Notes under the pieces: generated by a model | The model's input: only the letters and a program-made list of their open reading frames with translations | Told to the model about the DNA's origin: nothing | Database searches by the model: none | Assembly: GCF_021018805.1 (NCBI RefSeq) | Contig: NC_086247.1 | Location: 150,981,156-151,045,155, forward strand | Direction of reading: 5' to 3' | From: Prinia subflava | Taxonomy: Eukaryota; Chordata; Aves; Passeriformes; Cisticolidae | DNA length: 64,000 nt | Program-made: the position numbers and the translations under genes | Part shown: positions 11,886 to 22,070 of the stretch, piece after piece | How the letters are laid out: each line of letters begins with the position of its first letter | Position numbering within the stretch: the stretch's first letter is position 1

Positions 11886-12420
11886 CCATTTTGAAAGACC
11901 TGTCCTACTGTGTATCGTGACCTTTTCCAAAGAACTTGGAGAAAAAATCCTGCTAAATGAAAGGGAGCTTGACTTTGGTACTGATCCTACATGAGAGTCT
12001 GGGGTTCAAGGTCTTGGTGTCCCATGGCTGAATTTTCTGCTGTTGTAGGAGAGGCCACACTGTCAAGGAATGGAGGGGACTGATGGCATGTCTGGGAGTT
12101 GCCCAATGCTGCTGGTCAGAGCAAGAATGGAACTAAGACACCCTTTGTATCACCTAGGCTGGAGTAATGGGGAAAAAGTAAATTAAAAATTAACAAAAGA
12201 GAACATGGCAGAAAGTCCAGCAGGTGCTTTTGCCTTTAGAGAGACCATCAAGATCAAACAGATTTCAGGCTGAGCTAAACTGGGTTTTTTGAGTGTATTG
12301 ACAGAGGTTTGATTTGGGGCTTTATTTAGCAGAACAACAGCTGTCATTTAATGCCATTCCTGTTGTTCCAGGACTTTTTAAGAGGTTGATGAGGCTTACG
12401 AGAGCTGTACACAACTGAAA

Positions 12421-12560
12421 TAGCAGAATCCCAGAATCTTTGAGGTTGGGGAAGACCCCTAAGGTCACCAAATCCAACCACCAGCCCAGCCCCACCACGT
12501 CCCCCACTGATGCACGTCCCCAAGGGCCACATCCACAGTTGTTCCCCACCCCAGTTTGGG
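12421..12560 (-). mobile_element. CR1 LINE fragment, 3' end
   Basis: Complement of CR1: agaatcccagaatctttgag, gaagacccctaaggtcacc and a tccaacc block, then the ccccactgatgc...ccacatccac block. Confidence 0.75.
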
Positions 12561-13210
12561 CACTCTCTGGAGTTCTTGAGCTGGACCAGCCACGTGGTGC
12601 CTCCTCCAGCACCTGGAGAGCTGCTGATAACAGGATTGTCCCACAAATCCCACTGACACCTCGTCTGCCCCAGCAGGGCTCATGCAACTGGGAGGTGAGA
12701 ATTCACTTGAACTTTTCCAAGCAAGGAACTATTAATTATTTCTTATCTTGCTGCACTATAAACAGATGGTGATGAATAAACAGGCTCCTAATTTAAACTT
12801 CATCAATGTTTTTTTCCAGCTTGATTTTTAATTTCCATATGTTCGCAGCTTCTCCTCCCATCAAACTTGCTTTGACTTCTTTAGGGGGGACTGACAGAGA
12901 CCCCCCCACCACAGGCTCCAAATTTGGATTTTAAAGTCAGCCTCCACTGTGGAACAACAAAATTCAGAGTTTAAACAGCATGGGCCATTTCCCACCTGGA
13001 TTTTTTTTCATGTGACAATGGTGATGATGAGCTTGCAGGACTCATCTCTATCTCACAAGGGTGAGGCATGTGCAAGCTAAGCAGATGTGAACAGGCTTTG
13101 GGAATGGCACTACTTTTCTCCCCATGTTTTCCATTTTTCAGAGTTTTTTATTGGGTTTTATTCGGTTTCCAAGACAGGGTTAGAGAGCAAACAAAGAAAA
13201 ATGAAGTGTT

Positions 13211-13358
13211 GAAGGACTAGGGGTATCAGGCCAGGTTGGACAGGGCTTGGAGCAACCTGGGATAGTGGAAAGTGTCCCTGTCATGGCAGGGGGTTGGAAT
13301 GAGGTGAACTTTAAGATCCCTTCCAACCCAAACCATTCCATGATTCTGTGATTCCACA
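13211..13358 (+). mobile_element. CR1 LINE fragment, 3' end
   Basis: Sense CR1: ggccaggttggacagggctt, the acctgggatagtggaaag block, cttccaacccaaaccattc, and the tail catgattctgtgattcca. Confidence 0.9.
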
Positions 13359-14032
13359 AGCTCCCTGCACAGCTCCTGGGTCTCCAGAGCTGCTCCTCCC
13401 ACCCAGACACGAGCCATGGTTCCTTATTCAGCTGTTATCCCTAAATAACTCTCCTGCTTCTGAAAGAGTATCTGATTGCAGAGCAAATTAATTAGCAGTA
13501 ATGGGATAAACAGATAATGAGCTGAGCCAGCCGACCTAGACCTGATTGATTTTCCTGCCCTTTTAGCAAAGAGAGAGCTACTTCTTTTTATTTATTATCG
13601 TTTCATTTGTGTGCTTCAGTTTAAGCTGAGCTGTGTGTAAATTACAACCATGGAGAAGGGAAGCTTTCTCAAAAACACACCCAGAAAAACTCCTCTGGGT
13701 GCTCGGGGACCATGACATGAAGGAGGGAAGTGAAAGTCAGAAGGAAGCAGTGCAGTGGTGATTCCTGCCTTGCAGCCTTCAGGAGCTCAGCCACACTTCA
13801 CAGAGAGGGGTTTGCCTCTGTCTGTGAGTCTGGGAAGGAAAGCCCTTATCCCAAGAGCTGGGATAAGGAAATCCCCTTTTCCCAGCCCTTGGGAGAGCTT
13901 CCCCACTGCTGCCCAGAGCATTGTCAGCTGAGCAGCCGCTGTGTTGCACATCTATGTCCTGGCTGGAAAAGCATCTGGAGCTAAATCCCAGTTTTCAGTG
14001 AGGCTGGGATTGCAGTCCCCACTTCTGAGATA

Positions 14033-14115
14033 CAGAATCATGGACTAGTTTGGTTTGAAAAGGACCTTCAAAGGTCTTGTACTACATTGGCCAAATCCCC
14101 TCCAAGGCAGTGAAC
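14033..14115 (-). mobile_element. CR1 LINE fragment, 3' end
   Basis: Complement of CR1: cagaatcatggactagtttg, aaaaggaccttcaaaggtct, then diverged sequence. Confidence 0.6.
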
Positions 14116-14789
14116 ACCAGCACTGAGATTACCTGTGAAATGTGGATTTTTCCTGCACACCAAGATCCCCCTCATTTTAAATATTTTGACAACAGTTGAG
14201 ACAATCTGAGCAGGATTCACCACAACCTGAAAGAGATGCCTGCACCTGGCCAGAACACACCAGAGATACCCAAAACCAAGTGGAAATCTCTCTCCAAAAG
14301 TCATTTCCATGCCATGGCTGTTTGCCCCTGTGAATCTGGTCTCAGTCTACCTATTCCTGATTTTAATGGCAGAGCATTAAAGCACTCCTGTGTTGAATCA
14401 CATGTGTCCTTTGATGCCTTTGCTGGTCATTTCAGCACGGAGTTAAAGAACACCAGGGCACAGGAGGGCAAGGCCAGTCCTGCTCACAAAATCCAGCCCT
14501 GTGCTGCATCCCACACACCCTTCCAGGAACTGGGCAGGCTCTGCCACCAAAACTCTCCTTCCTGCAGACCTGCAGAGAGGCTGTTGGGTGTCCTCTGATG
14601 GTTACAAAGTTCCTTAAAAGCTCAGACTTTGATCTCGCTGCCATTTGCTTCTCCTCTGTACACACTGCCAGCTTCAGCTGCTTTTCCCTGTGGATTTCCC
14701 CCTCACTGCATCCTCTGCAGCCTTTCCTGCGCTGAAAAACAAATTGAACCAAGCTCCAGAGTTGGGCAATATTTAGTGACCCCTGGGCT

Positions 14790-14870
14790 GTAGAACCGCA
14801 GAACCATCGGGGTTGGAAGAGACCTTTAAAATTATCGAGTCCAGCTGTCAAATCTCCTCAAATTTGGGTA
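14790..14870 (-). mobile_element. CR1 LINE 3' terminus
   Basis: Complement of CR1: agaaccgcagaaccatcggg, ttggaagagacctttaaaat, then tcgagtccagc. Confidence 0.65.
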
Positions 14871-14904
14871 AATCTACTGATACTGAATCACACTCCTAAC
14901 AGGG

Positions 14905-15020
14905 AATAGAGGGATCCACATGGATCATCTCCTTCCATGGGCAGGGACACCTTCCTCTATCCCAGGGTGCTCCAAGCCCTGTCCAGCCTGGCCTTGGACA
15001 CTTCCAGGGATGGAAGAAGT
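14905..15020 (-). mobile_element. CR1 LINE fragment
   Basis: Complement of CR1 beginning near ggatcatctccttccatgg and running through ggtgctccaagccctgtcc to cttggacacttccagggatg. Its extreme 3' tail is missing. It lies just right of the separate CR1 tail at 14790-14870. Confidence 0.85.
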
Positions 15021-15974
15021 TTAATCTGAAAAGACACCTGGATTTCATGCATGTTCAGCCCCTGTGAGGAAGGGATGGGTGTTTGAAGACAAAAAAAAAA
15101 TAGGGCTAAGAAGAACTATTATTTTTTATCAGTGGAAATCTACTTGCTTAACCCCAGCCAGTGATCAACCCTAGCACCACCATCAAGTGCACTTAACAAG
15201 TGACTAATCTGCCTGACACATCAAATCACAGCTGTGATAAAGCCCCTCTGATCAATACAATTGATAATGGCTCCTAAACAAAGCTTTCTTTCCAGAATGT
15301 ACAGAGACACTGTGTTTATTTCCACTCATTTGATTAGAAAGGATGACAAATCACTCGTTAAACCTCAAGTGATTCTCCTTTTCCTGAAAAGGCGTGGGAA
15401 GTGCAGAAGGCAACACAACTACCAGGCCATAAACCAAAGTTTTACACTGCACATCACAGGGAGACTCACTGGCTTTCCAGCTACCTGTTCTGGGGGATGG
15501 AACTGGGTTAAAATTACGTTTTTCCTCAGAGTTTTACTAGGATTTCTCTTTCCAGCAACACTCAAATGAAACAGTCATCACCTTCATACGCTCTCATATC
15601 ATCACCTTCATGAGATTTCTCTCCAGCAAACTTCCCCCTCTCCCCCAACCGTCAAAGTCCAAAGTTTGATTTTACAGCTCAGCCACATTTATTGAGTTAT
15701 GGAGCCCCACTCCAGAAAAACACATATTCTGTGACCTACTTGTGCTCACACTCTGGGATCACCCTGAAGGGGAAACACATCCCATGCAGGCACTTGGGAA
15801 TTACCTGTCCACACAGAACGTGACAGAGTTCTTACACTCATCCACAGTCACCTATTTGAGAGCCAGCAATTCTGTTTTTTTCTGTTGCCTCCAGGGCAAC
15901 AGAGTGTCTGGATAATAAAGTCAGGTATTGAGCTCCTAAATATCTGCTGATGTTTTGGGGTAAAAGGATGTCAA

Positions 15975-16245
15975 CTGCTTTTCACAAAGGAAAGGACCTT
16001 AAAACCATCTCCTTCCAACCCCCTTCCATGGGCAGGGACACCTTCCACTGTCCCAGGTTGTTCCAAGCCCTGTCCAGCCTGGCCTTGGACACTTCCAGGG
16101 ATGGAGCAGCCACAGCTGCTCTGAAAACCTGTGTCAGACCTCACCACCCTCTCAGGGAAGAATTTCTTCCTAATATCCAATCTAAACCTGCTCTCTTTCA
16201 GTTTGAAGCCATTCCTCGTTCCATCACCCCAGTTCCAGTACTGCC
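15975..16245 (-). mobile_element. CR1 LINE fragment, well preserved
   Basis: Complement of CR1 covering ggaccttaaaaccatctcct, the ccatgggcagggacacctt block, the ccaagccctgtccagcctgg block, tcaccaccctctcagg, and aatttcttcctaatatccaa up to the gaagccattcctcgtt block. Confidence 0.9.
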
Positions 16246-17158
16246 TCCGTGGACAAAATCATTTTCCTGTGCTCAAAACTGCAATTTTGGAATCAGTCCA
16301 ATTCATCAGTAGTGACTGGAGGAAATGCAGATTTATCCCAGCATTCCATCAGGGAAAAAACCCTCCAAAGGATTTCTGTGTACTTGCTTTGGGCATTAAT
16401 GACTTGCAACATGACTGTGTGTCTTTACTTCAAAACTGGGGAAAATCCTTGCATTAGTTTAGTTCTGTTGTTACAGGAATAAGAAAAAAGGAAAAAAAAA
16501 AAAGAAGCTGTTTTGGATTAAACTGTGCAATGAGAAAAATCATTCTGCAAAAGCAGAAAAAAGTATTATCACTTCAACTATTTATTCTCCTTTTCATGTG
16601 TTGTATTTAATTTCTTTAAATATCCATGAAAACGAAATGAAGCATTTCGCTGGCTCTCAGATGAAGGCTTTTATCCACCCTGAGTTCTCCCTTTACTGGA
16701 TTCCAGAAGAACCTTTCTTCAAAAGGCTCCATTTAACTGCACAGAGACACTTGAAACAGCTTCCGAATCAAAGACAGTAGATAAAAGCAGGGGCCAAAAC
16801 CTTCCTGGCCTCCAGTGAAGCTCCTCCTGGGATCAGCCTGTCCCAGGATTCTGTTCCATCAGAACAGCCCTTCAGTCTGTGGCCTGGCTGCAAACATTGC
16901 CAGGGGAGAATTTCCTCTTCCACTTATCCATCTTTTGGGAGGAGGGATGCAAATCCCAAGCAGGACTTGAGATTCATCTTCTCAGTCCTTTTCCCAGCAC
17001 AATGGGATCCTTTTTTTTGGATCCTGGCAGTCTCACCTGGGTCCCTACACACCTTTTATTGACAGACACAGGGCTGGGAACTTGGGAGGGGCATTTGGAG
17101 GGGGAGAGATCCAACTGGGTGCCTCAGCTTGGGGTTCTGACAGCTCTGTTGGAGAACA

Positions 17159-17380
17159 GGATGGGATGGGATGGGATGGGATGGGATGGGATGGGATGGG
17201 ATGGGATGGGATGGGATGGGATGGGATGGGATGGGATGGGATGGGATGGGATGGGATGGGATGGGATGGGATGGGATGGGATGGGATGGGATGGGATGGG
17301 ATGGGATGGGATGGGATGGGATGGGATGGGATGGGATGGGATGGGATGGGATGGGATGGGATGGGATGGGATGGGATGGG
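17159..17380. repeat. (ATGGG)n microsatellite, 44 perfect copies
   Basis: About 222 bp of uninterrupted ATGGG with no visible substitution. The G-rich strand is the plus strand. Reading it as protein gives only MGWD/HPIPS strings, which are not genes. Confidence 0.98.
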
Positions 17381-17966
17381 GCAGCACCAAAACCATCCTC
17401 CTTTCCTGATCATTGAAGCAGGAAGAGGGTTAAGGAGAGCAGAGAACCTTCCAGGGGGATTTCTCAGTGGGGTGAGAGCTCCACAAATAAGGAGAGGGTC
17501 TCAGTTGCCAGTCCCAGCTCCAGAAATACCTCACAGACATGGAGCACCCCCTGCCTCACCATGAGGACAGGAGCAATTTTGGCATAGAGAAGAGAGGGCA
17601 GTTCAGTCAGAGGACATGGCCACAATGACTTCTCTTGAAGTAATCCAAGGCCTGGAAGAAATTCAGGCTTTCAGTTCCCAAGGAAAAATCGGAAAAATTC
17701 CAGTTCAGAGAGGTGGACAACTGTGATTAAACCCACTGAAACACCTCAGTTAGGCTTTCCAGGAGGCTGCAAGAGAACCTGCAGAGCTGCTGGAACTTTT
17801 GGCTGGCTGAACTGTGAACAAGCACCTATTTCTCTGCCTCCTGAAGAGCAGCTGGAGGAATCCTTGCTCCAGCAGCTGAAAGGCTGGGAAATGGCCAGGA
17901 CGAGGCAGTGGTGGGGCTGGGGGATGTGGGTTTGCTGGCCAGGGAGGGCCGGGAGCGTTGCCATAC

Positions 17967-18063
17967 CTGAGGTCTGGTTGTCCCAGGTGAGCTCTGCCAG
18001 GCACTGGCTGCGCTCCTCCTCGATCTCCTGCATGATGCTGCACTCCGGCCGCGTGCTGGACGC
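17967..18063 (-). CDS. VIPR1: VIPR1-like receptor, exon 2 (start of hormone-binding domain)
   Basis: A 97-bp internal exon. The acceptor is a pyrimidine-rich run ending in ctgcag at 18064-18069, and the donor is TCAG|GTATGG at 17966. Entry phase is 0 and exit phase is 1, splitting a Gly codon. The translated piece contains RPECSIMQEIEEERSQC and then a DNQTS glycosylation site. The two Cys, with 13 residues from the first to the second and 13 from the second to the first Cys of exon 3, fit human VIPR1 spacing without gaps, while VIPR2 needs one residue more. This segment is the N-terminal helix of the extracellular domain that binds VIP/PACAP-type peptides. Family assignment is firm. The choice of VIPR1 over VIPR2 or a VPAC3-type paralogue rests on spacing and the exon 1 junction only. 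An endogenous retroviral env frame immediately upstream runs into this exon in the same frame. Confidence 0.75.
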
Positions 18064-18139
18064 CTGCAGGGAGGGCACAGAAGGGGACAGTGAGCAAAGC
18101 CCGTCCTCACGGAGGCATTCCTGGGGATTCACGGCCTCG

Positions 18140-19240
18140 TGGAGCAGGCTGGAGCTCTCCAGGACCATTGCATAGATGTGCACCCAGCCTTTCACAGAAA
18201 TTTTTGTCGCATTTCTGTACAAGGCATGATTTGGAGCAACATCCGCAATTGCGTCTTTACTTTGTTTTGACCCAGGAAAATCAAATATTGTGCAAAAATC
18301 CATTTTCACTGCGCTAAAGATTTCCAATTCTTGAGGTTCATAGGGTGCTTCAGGGAGAAATTTGGTCCAGACACCCCATCCCTCAGTGGGATTCGTGATG
18401 AATCGTGAAGGATCTGGAGAGACATTTTTTGGTGTTGGCCAATCGTCTACCACTAAGCCAACCAAGGAGGTTGAGAATGGCTTTTCTGGACCTGAATAAG
18501 TCAAGCAAATGGTATCCAAGCCTGATGCATTGGCCAAGGTCACCCAAATATTGGATGGATCCAAGCCTGATGCATTGGCCAAGGTCACCCAAATATTGGA
18601 TGGATCCAAGCCTGATGCATTGGCCAAGGTCACCCAAATATTGGATGGATCCAAGCCTGATGCATTGGCCAAGGTCACCCAAATATTGGATGGATCCAAG
18701 CCTGATGCATTGGCCAAGGTCACCCAAATATTGGATGCATCCAAGCCTAATGCATTGGCCAAGGTCACCCAAATATTGGATGTATCCAAGCCTGATGTAT
18801 TGGCCAAGGTCACCCAAATATTGGATGGATCCAAGCCTGATGCATTGGCCAAGGTCACCCAAATATTGGATGGATCCAAGCCTGATGCATTGGCCAAGGT
18901 CACCCAAATATTGGATGGATCCAAGCCTGATGCATTGGCCAAGGTCACCCAAATATTGGATGCATCCAAGCCTAATGCATTGGCCAAGGTCACCCAAATA
19001 TTGGATGTATCCAAGCCTGATGTATTGGCCAAGGTCACCCAAATATTGGATGCATCCAAGCCTGATGCATTGGCCAAGGTCACCCAAATATTGGATGTAT
19101 CCAAGCCTGATGCATTGGCCAAGGTCATCCAAACATTGGTTTTTGGTTGACTCATGGGCAGGATCATTTTACTTAAGGCAAACAACAAAGTAATAAGGCA
19201 CGAATATGATATCTGATTTAGTTTCGTATTTCTTTTTGAT
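18140..19240 (-). pseudogene. Endogenous retrovirus env fragment (surface subunit) with expanded N-terminal module
   Basis: A minus-strand frame open from about 19240 to 17746. It begins with a hydrophobic, leader-like stretch (about 19190-19225), then SQPKTNVWMTLANASGLD, a 14-copy array of that module (18512-19141), and a downstream part with ICLTYSGPEKPFST and LVGL, then ELEIF and DFCTIF motifs. The order NVW-x-TLAN, a Cys, PF-T and LVG is the layout of the surface-subunit N terminus in avian alpharetrovirus-related ERV env proteins. Matching fades below about 18185, well before the transmembrane subunit. I see no gag, pol or flanking LTR, so this is an env fragment. Env would normally bind a host receptor, but a truncated product is unlikely to work as an envelope. 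It lies in intron 1 in the same orientation as the receptor gene. The exact virus group is inferred, not tested. Confidence 0.6.
18512..19141 (-). repeat. 45-bp in-frame coding minisatellite, 14 copies
   Basis: Fourteen units of 45 bp encode SNIWVTLANASGLDP-like 15-mers with no stop or frameshift. The unique edges show the origin: the most N-terminal unit begins TNVW and the last one runs into unique ICLTY. Variants cycle in blocks: units 3-7 and units 8-12 both read T-T, L-A, P, P, P at the variable positions, showing a 225-bp (five-unit) duplication on top of the single-unit expansion. Confidence 0.95.
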
Positions 19241-19259
19241 TTCTTTTCTTATTCTCTCC

Positions 19260-21173
19260 AAATATCTCCAAACATTCACTCAAGAGGAGGGAGAGAAACC
19301 CAGAGCCTACTGAAAAATCAGCATTTCCCTCCATTTCCTTAGGGAAAAAAACCCCCAAACCCACAACCTATTTTTTTCTGATGATCAGGAGCATTCCTGC
19401 TGCTTTATGCTCTGCAAACCCTGCCTGGCTAACCAGCACCACCAGCTATGCAGGGCAGGGAGATGGCAGCTTGAATATCCGTGCCAGGAGCAGTGGGATC
19501 TGTGCTTCATGGTTTATTCCCTGTCTCCCGGCTCTCACACTAATTCAAAGCACAACAAACCCCAAATCAATAAAGGACAGAATCCCTGATGCAGATTAGA
19601 AGATCAAGGAGCTAAAAAAGCAGGAAATTCCCAGTGACAAGGGTTTTCCCCCTCAAGTGGTTTCTCCTCAGTCAGCCCTAATTGAGTTGTGTTTGTTGTA
19701 CAACAGGGCCATAAATGTTCAGGTAATTAATCGTGGACTCCTCATAAGGTGCAATTCACAAACTGCCTCAATCATAAAATGTGGAAATGTTGATTTTTAC
19801 TCCAAAAAGGGAGCTGGGAGCTCACACATATCTCAGCATCCCCTTGTCACCAACACACTCCCAGCTTGGAGGGGACACCTTGACCACTGCTGTGGCCACA
19901 AACTGAGGCTGCTCCAAACCCCATCTCTTTTGAAGGGGTTGGAAAGGGCATTCAACTGGGAGAAAACTGCTCAGAAATCCAGGTGAAAATCTCAGAAATC
20001 AAGAGGTGGAGAGAAGGGAATGATGTCAAGAGAGCCTTGGCTTGAGTTTGTACTGTCACTGTTAAATGTAATGTGGGGAAAAACATCAGTGGGGTGAACT
20101 TCAGGAAAAGATCATGAGGACACAGGAGAAACCTCTGCCAGAAAGAAGTGATTGATTCAGTGTTCCCTCATGAGGGTTTTGGGACAATCATATATTTTCA
20201 TCAGAAACAGGCAGAGAAAATAAATTAAAATTAAAACCCCACATTTCCTGTCTCGTTTTCAAATGCATGAGTTATTGTTTTGCTCATTTATTTCCCAGTC
20301 AAGGTTTTAAGACAGAAAGTCCAGCAATCCTTTGAAGGAACAATTGTTTGATGTAAATTTGGGTTAAAATGATAAAATAATTTAACACATTAAATTAATC
20401 TCACCACTTCCTCTGTTTCATGCCATGCCTGGTTCAGATTTTAATTTCCTTTAGGTTAGGAATGGGTCTTGATTTGTAGTGTATAAACAATTAATTATGT
20501 GGTTTTCAAGTCAAATTAAAAGTAAATAAAAACACAAACACTAGAAGAAGGGGAATAATTTGGAGTTGTCTTCATTCTCAAATATTTCTTTTCCCCAAGG
20601 GGAAACAGATCTTTGGAAATTTCATCTTGGCTCATCTGAAATACCATAGATTTATTTTGTTTTGATTTACAGTGCTTCTTGCCATTTTATTTTAACCTTA
20701 AAAAAGCACTAGGGGAAGCGTGAGAGATTTGCAGAACACTTGCTGGAAAAATAAAGACTGAAATGTTTTCAAAACATTCTGACTTTTTCAAAGGGAAGTT
20801 TTAACTCTCTGGACTTAAACATTTGCCAAATTCATCTCACATCTATAAATAGCTCTGGCTTTCACTTTATAAATTAATTCATAGGACTCTAACTTTGATC
20901 AGGGCTGGCAAAGCACTCTGTAGTTTTACAATAGATCTGAATTTTTTTAGGCAGTAGATTTTACACCAAGCTCATTAACAAGTACTTCACTGCCACTTCT
21001 TCTCTGCACTAAAATCTCATGCCTGGATTGGATAATTGTACATTCACCTCAATAGCCCAATATTTACTTTCTAACTGGTTTTATCACCTTTAAAAAACAA
21101 ATGAGGCTCTGTTTTGAAAAGTGGGCTTGTGACAGGCTCAGGTAAACTTGATTATACATAGAATCTTTAAAAT

Positions 21174-21176
<3 letters not shown>
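19260..21176. other. Intronic stretch without recognised features
   Basis: A/T-rich, non-repetitive sequence on both strands. No exon with paired splice sites, LTR terminus or CR1 tail seen. Confidence 0.5.

Positions 21177-21227
<51 letters not shown>
21177..21227. repeat. Poly(T) run, 51 bases
   Basis: Pure T. It could be the poly(A) tail of an insertion on the minus strand, but the 140 bp to its right match nothing I recognise. Confidence 0.95.
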
Positions 21228-21369
21228 CCATGTAATCCTAAAGAAGATGTGTCTATGTCAGGCAAAACACTGAAGGTAAGAGTGTCCAGCAGCTAAAATA
21301 CCAGAATACAGAAGGTCCTGGATTTTGTAGTGCTGGTACTGACTTTTTGCCAGCTTTTAGGGAAGGTGG

Positions 21370-22070
21370 GTGCTGACAGCAACCCCAAGCAGAACTTCAG
21401 GCTGAGGGCAGAGGGTTTGGAAAAGGACCTGGGGGTGCTGGTGGCAGCAGATGAACATGAGCCCAGGTGTGCCCAGGTGGGCAGGAGGGGCAATGGCACT
21501 TGGGTTGGATCAGGAATTGGGCATCCAGCAGGACCAGGGTGGGGATTGTCCCCTGTGCTGGGCACTGCTGGGGCCACACCTCCAGTCCTGGGGTCAGTTT
21601 TGGGCCCCTCAGGACAAGCAGGACATCGAGGGGCTGGAGTGAGTCCAGAGAAGGAAACGGAGCTGGGAAAGGGTCTGGACCACCAGGAGCAGCTGAGGGA
21701 GCTGGGAAAGGGGCTCAGCCTGGAGAAAAGGAGGCTCAGGGGGGACCTTGTGGCTCTGCACAGCTCCTGGCAGGAGGGGACAGCCAGGTGTGGCCCTTCT
21801 CCCAAGTAACAGGTGACAGGACAAGAGGGAACAGCCTCAAGGTGCACCAGGGGATGTTTAGTTTGGATATTAGGGAAAATTTCTTCACTGAAAGGTTTAA
21901 CCCTGGCACAGGCTCCCCAGGGCAGTGGTGGAGTCCTCTGGAGATACTTAAAAGCCGTGTGGCACTTGGGGACATGGGTTAGTGGTGGCCTTGGCAGAGC
22001 TGGGCTAATGACTCCTCCTGATGATCTTGGAGATCTTTCCCAACCTTAATGATTTTATGATTCTATAAAC
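21370..22070 (+). mobile_element. CR1 LINE, about 700 bp of 3' end
   Basis: Sense CR1 with ggacctgggggtgctggtgg, the agaaaaggaggctcagggg block, ggatattagggaaaatttct, the gcacaggctccccagggcag block, gatgatcttggagatctttc and the tail attttatgattctataa. The end of the reverse-transcriptase reading frame and the 3' UTR are represented. Frames are broken. Confidence 0.93.

Larger units (their letters stand above)
2227..17966 (-). other. Intron 2 of the receptor gene (about 15.7 kb)
   Basis: Bounded by the exon 2 donor and the exon 3 acceptor. Stretches with no recognised repeat are about 2230-4400, 5890-6765, 7880-8520, 8580-9225, 9967-10800, 11890-12420, 12560-13210, 13360-14030, 14120-14790, 15020-15975, 16245-17158 and 17381-17966. 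I see no further exon in them. Confidence 0.6.

Noticed and set aside
16879..17564. GWDGM/HPIPS proteins of 120-176 residues
   Set aside because: Translation of the ATGGG microsatellite.
18512..19141. CRISPR-like array of regular repeats
   Set aside because: Units are contiguous 45-bp repeats without spacers, in a vertebrate genome.
18405..19193. Plus-strand frames of 213 and 262 residues across the env array
   Set aside because: Antisense shadows of the 45-bp repeat. The minus-strand frame has the recognisable env motifs at both edges.
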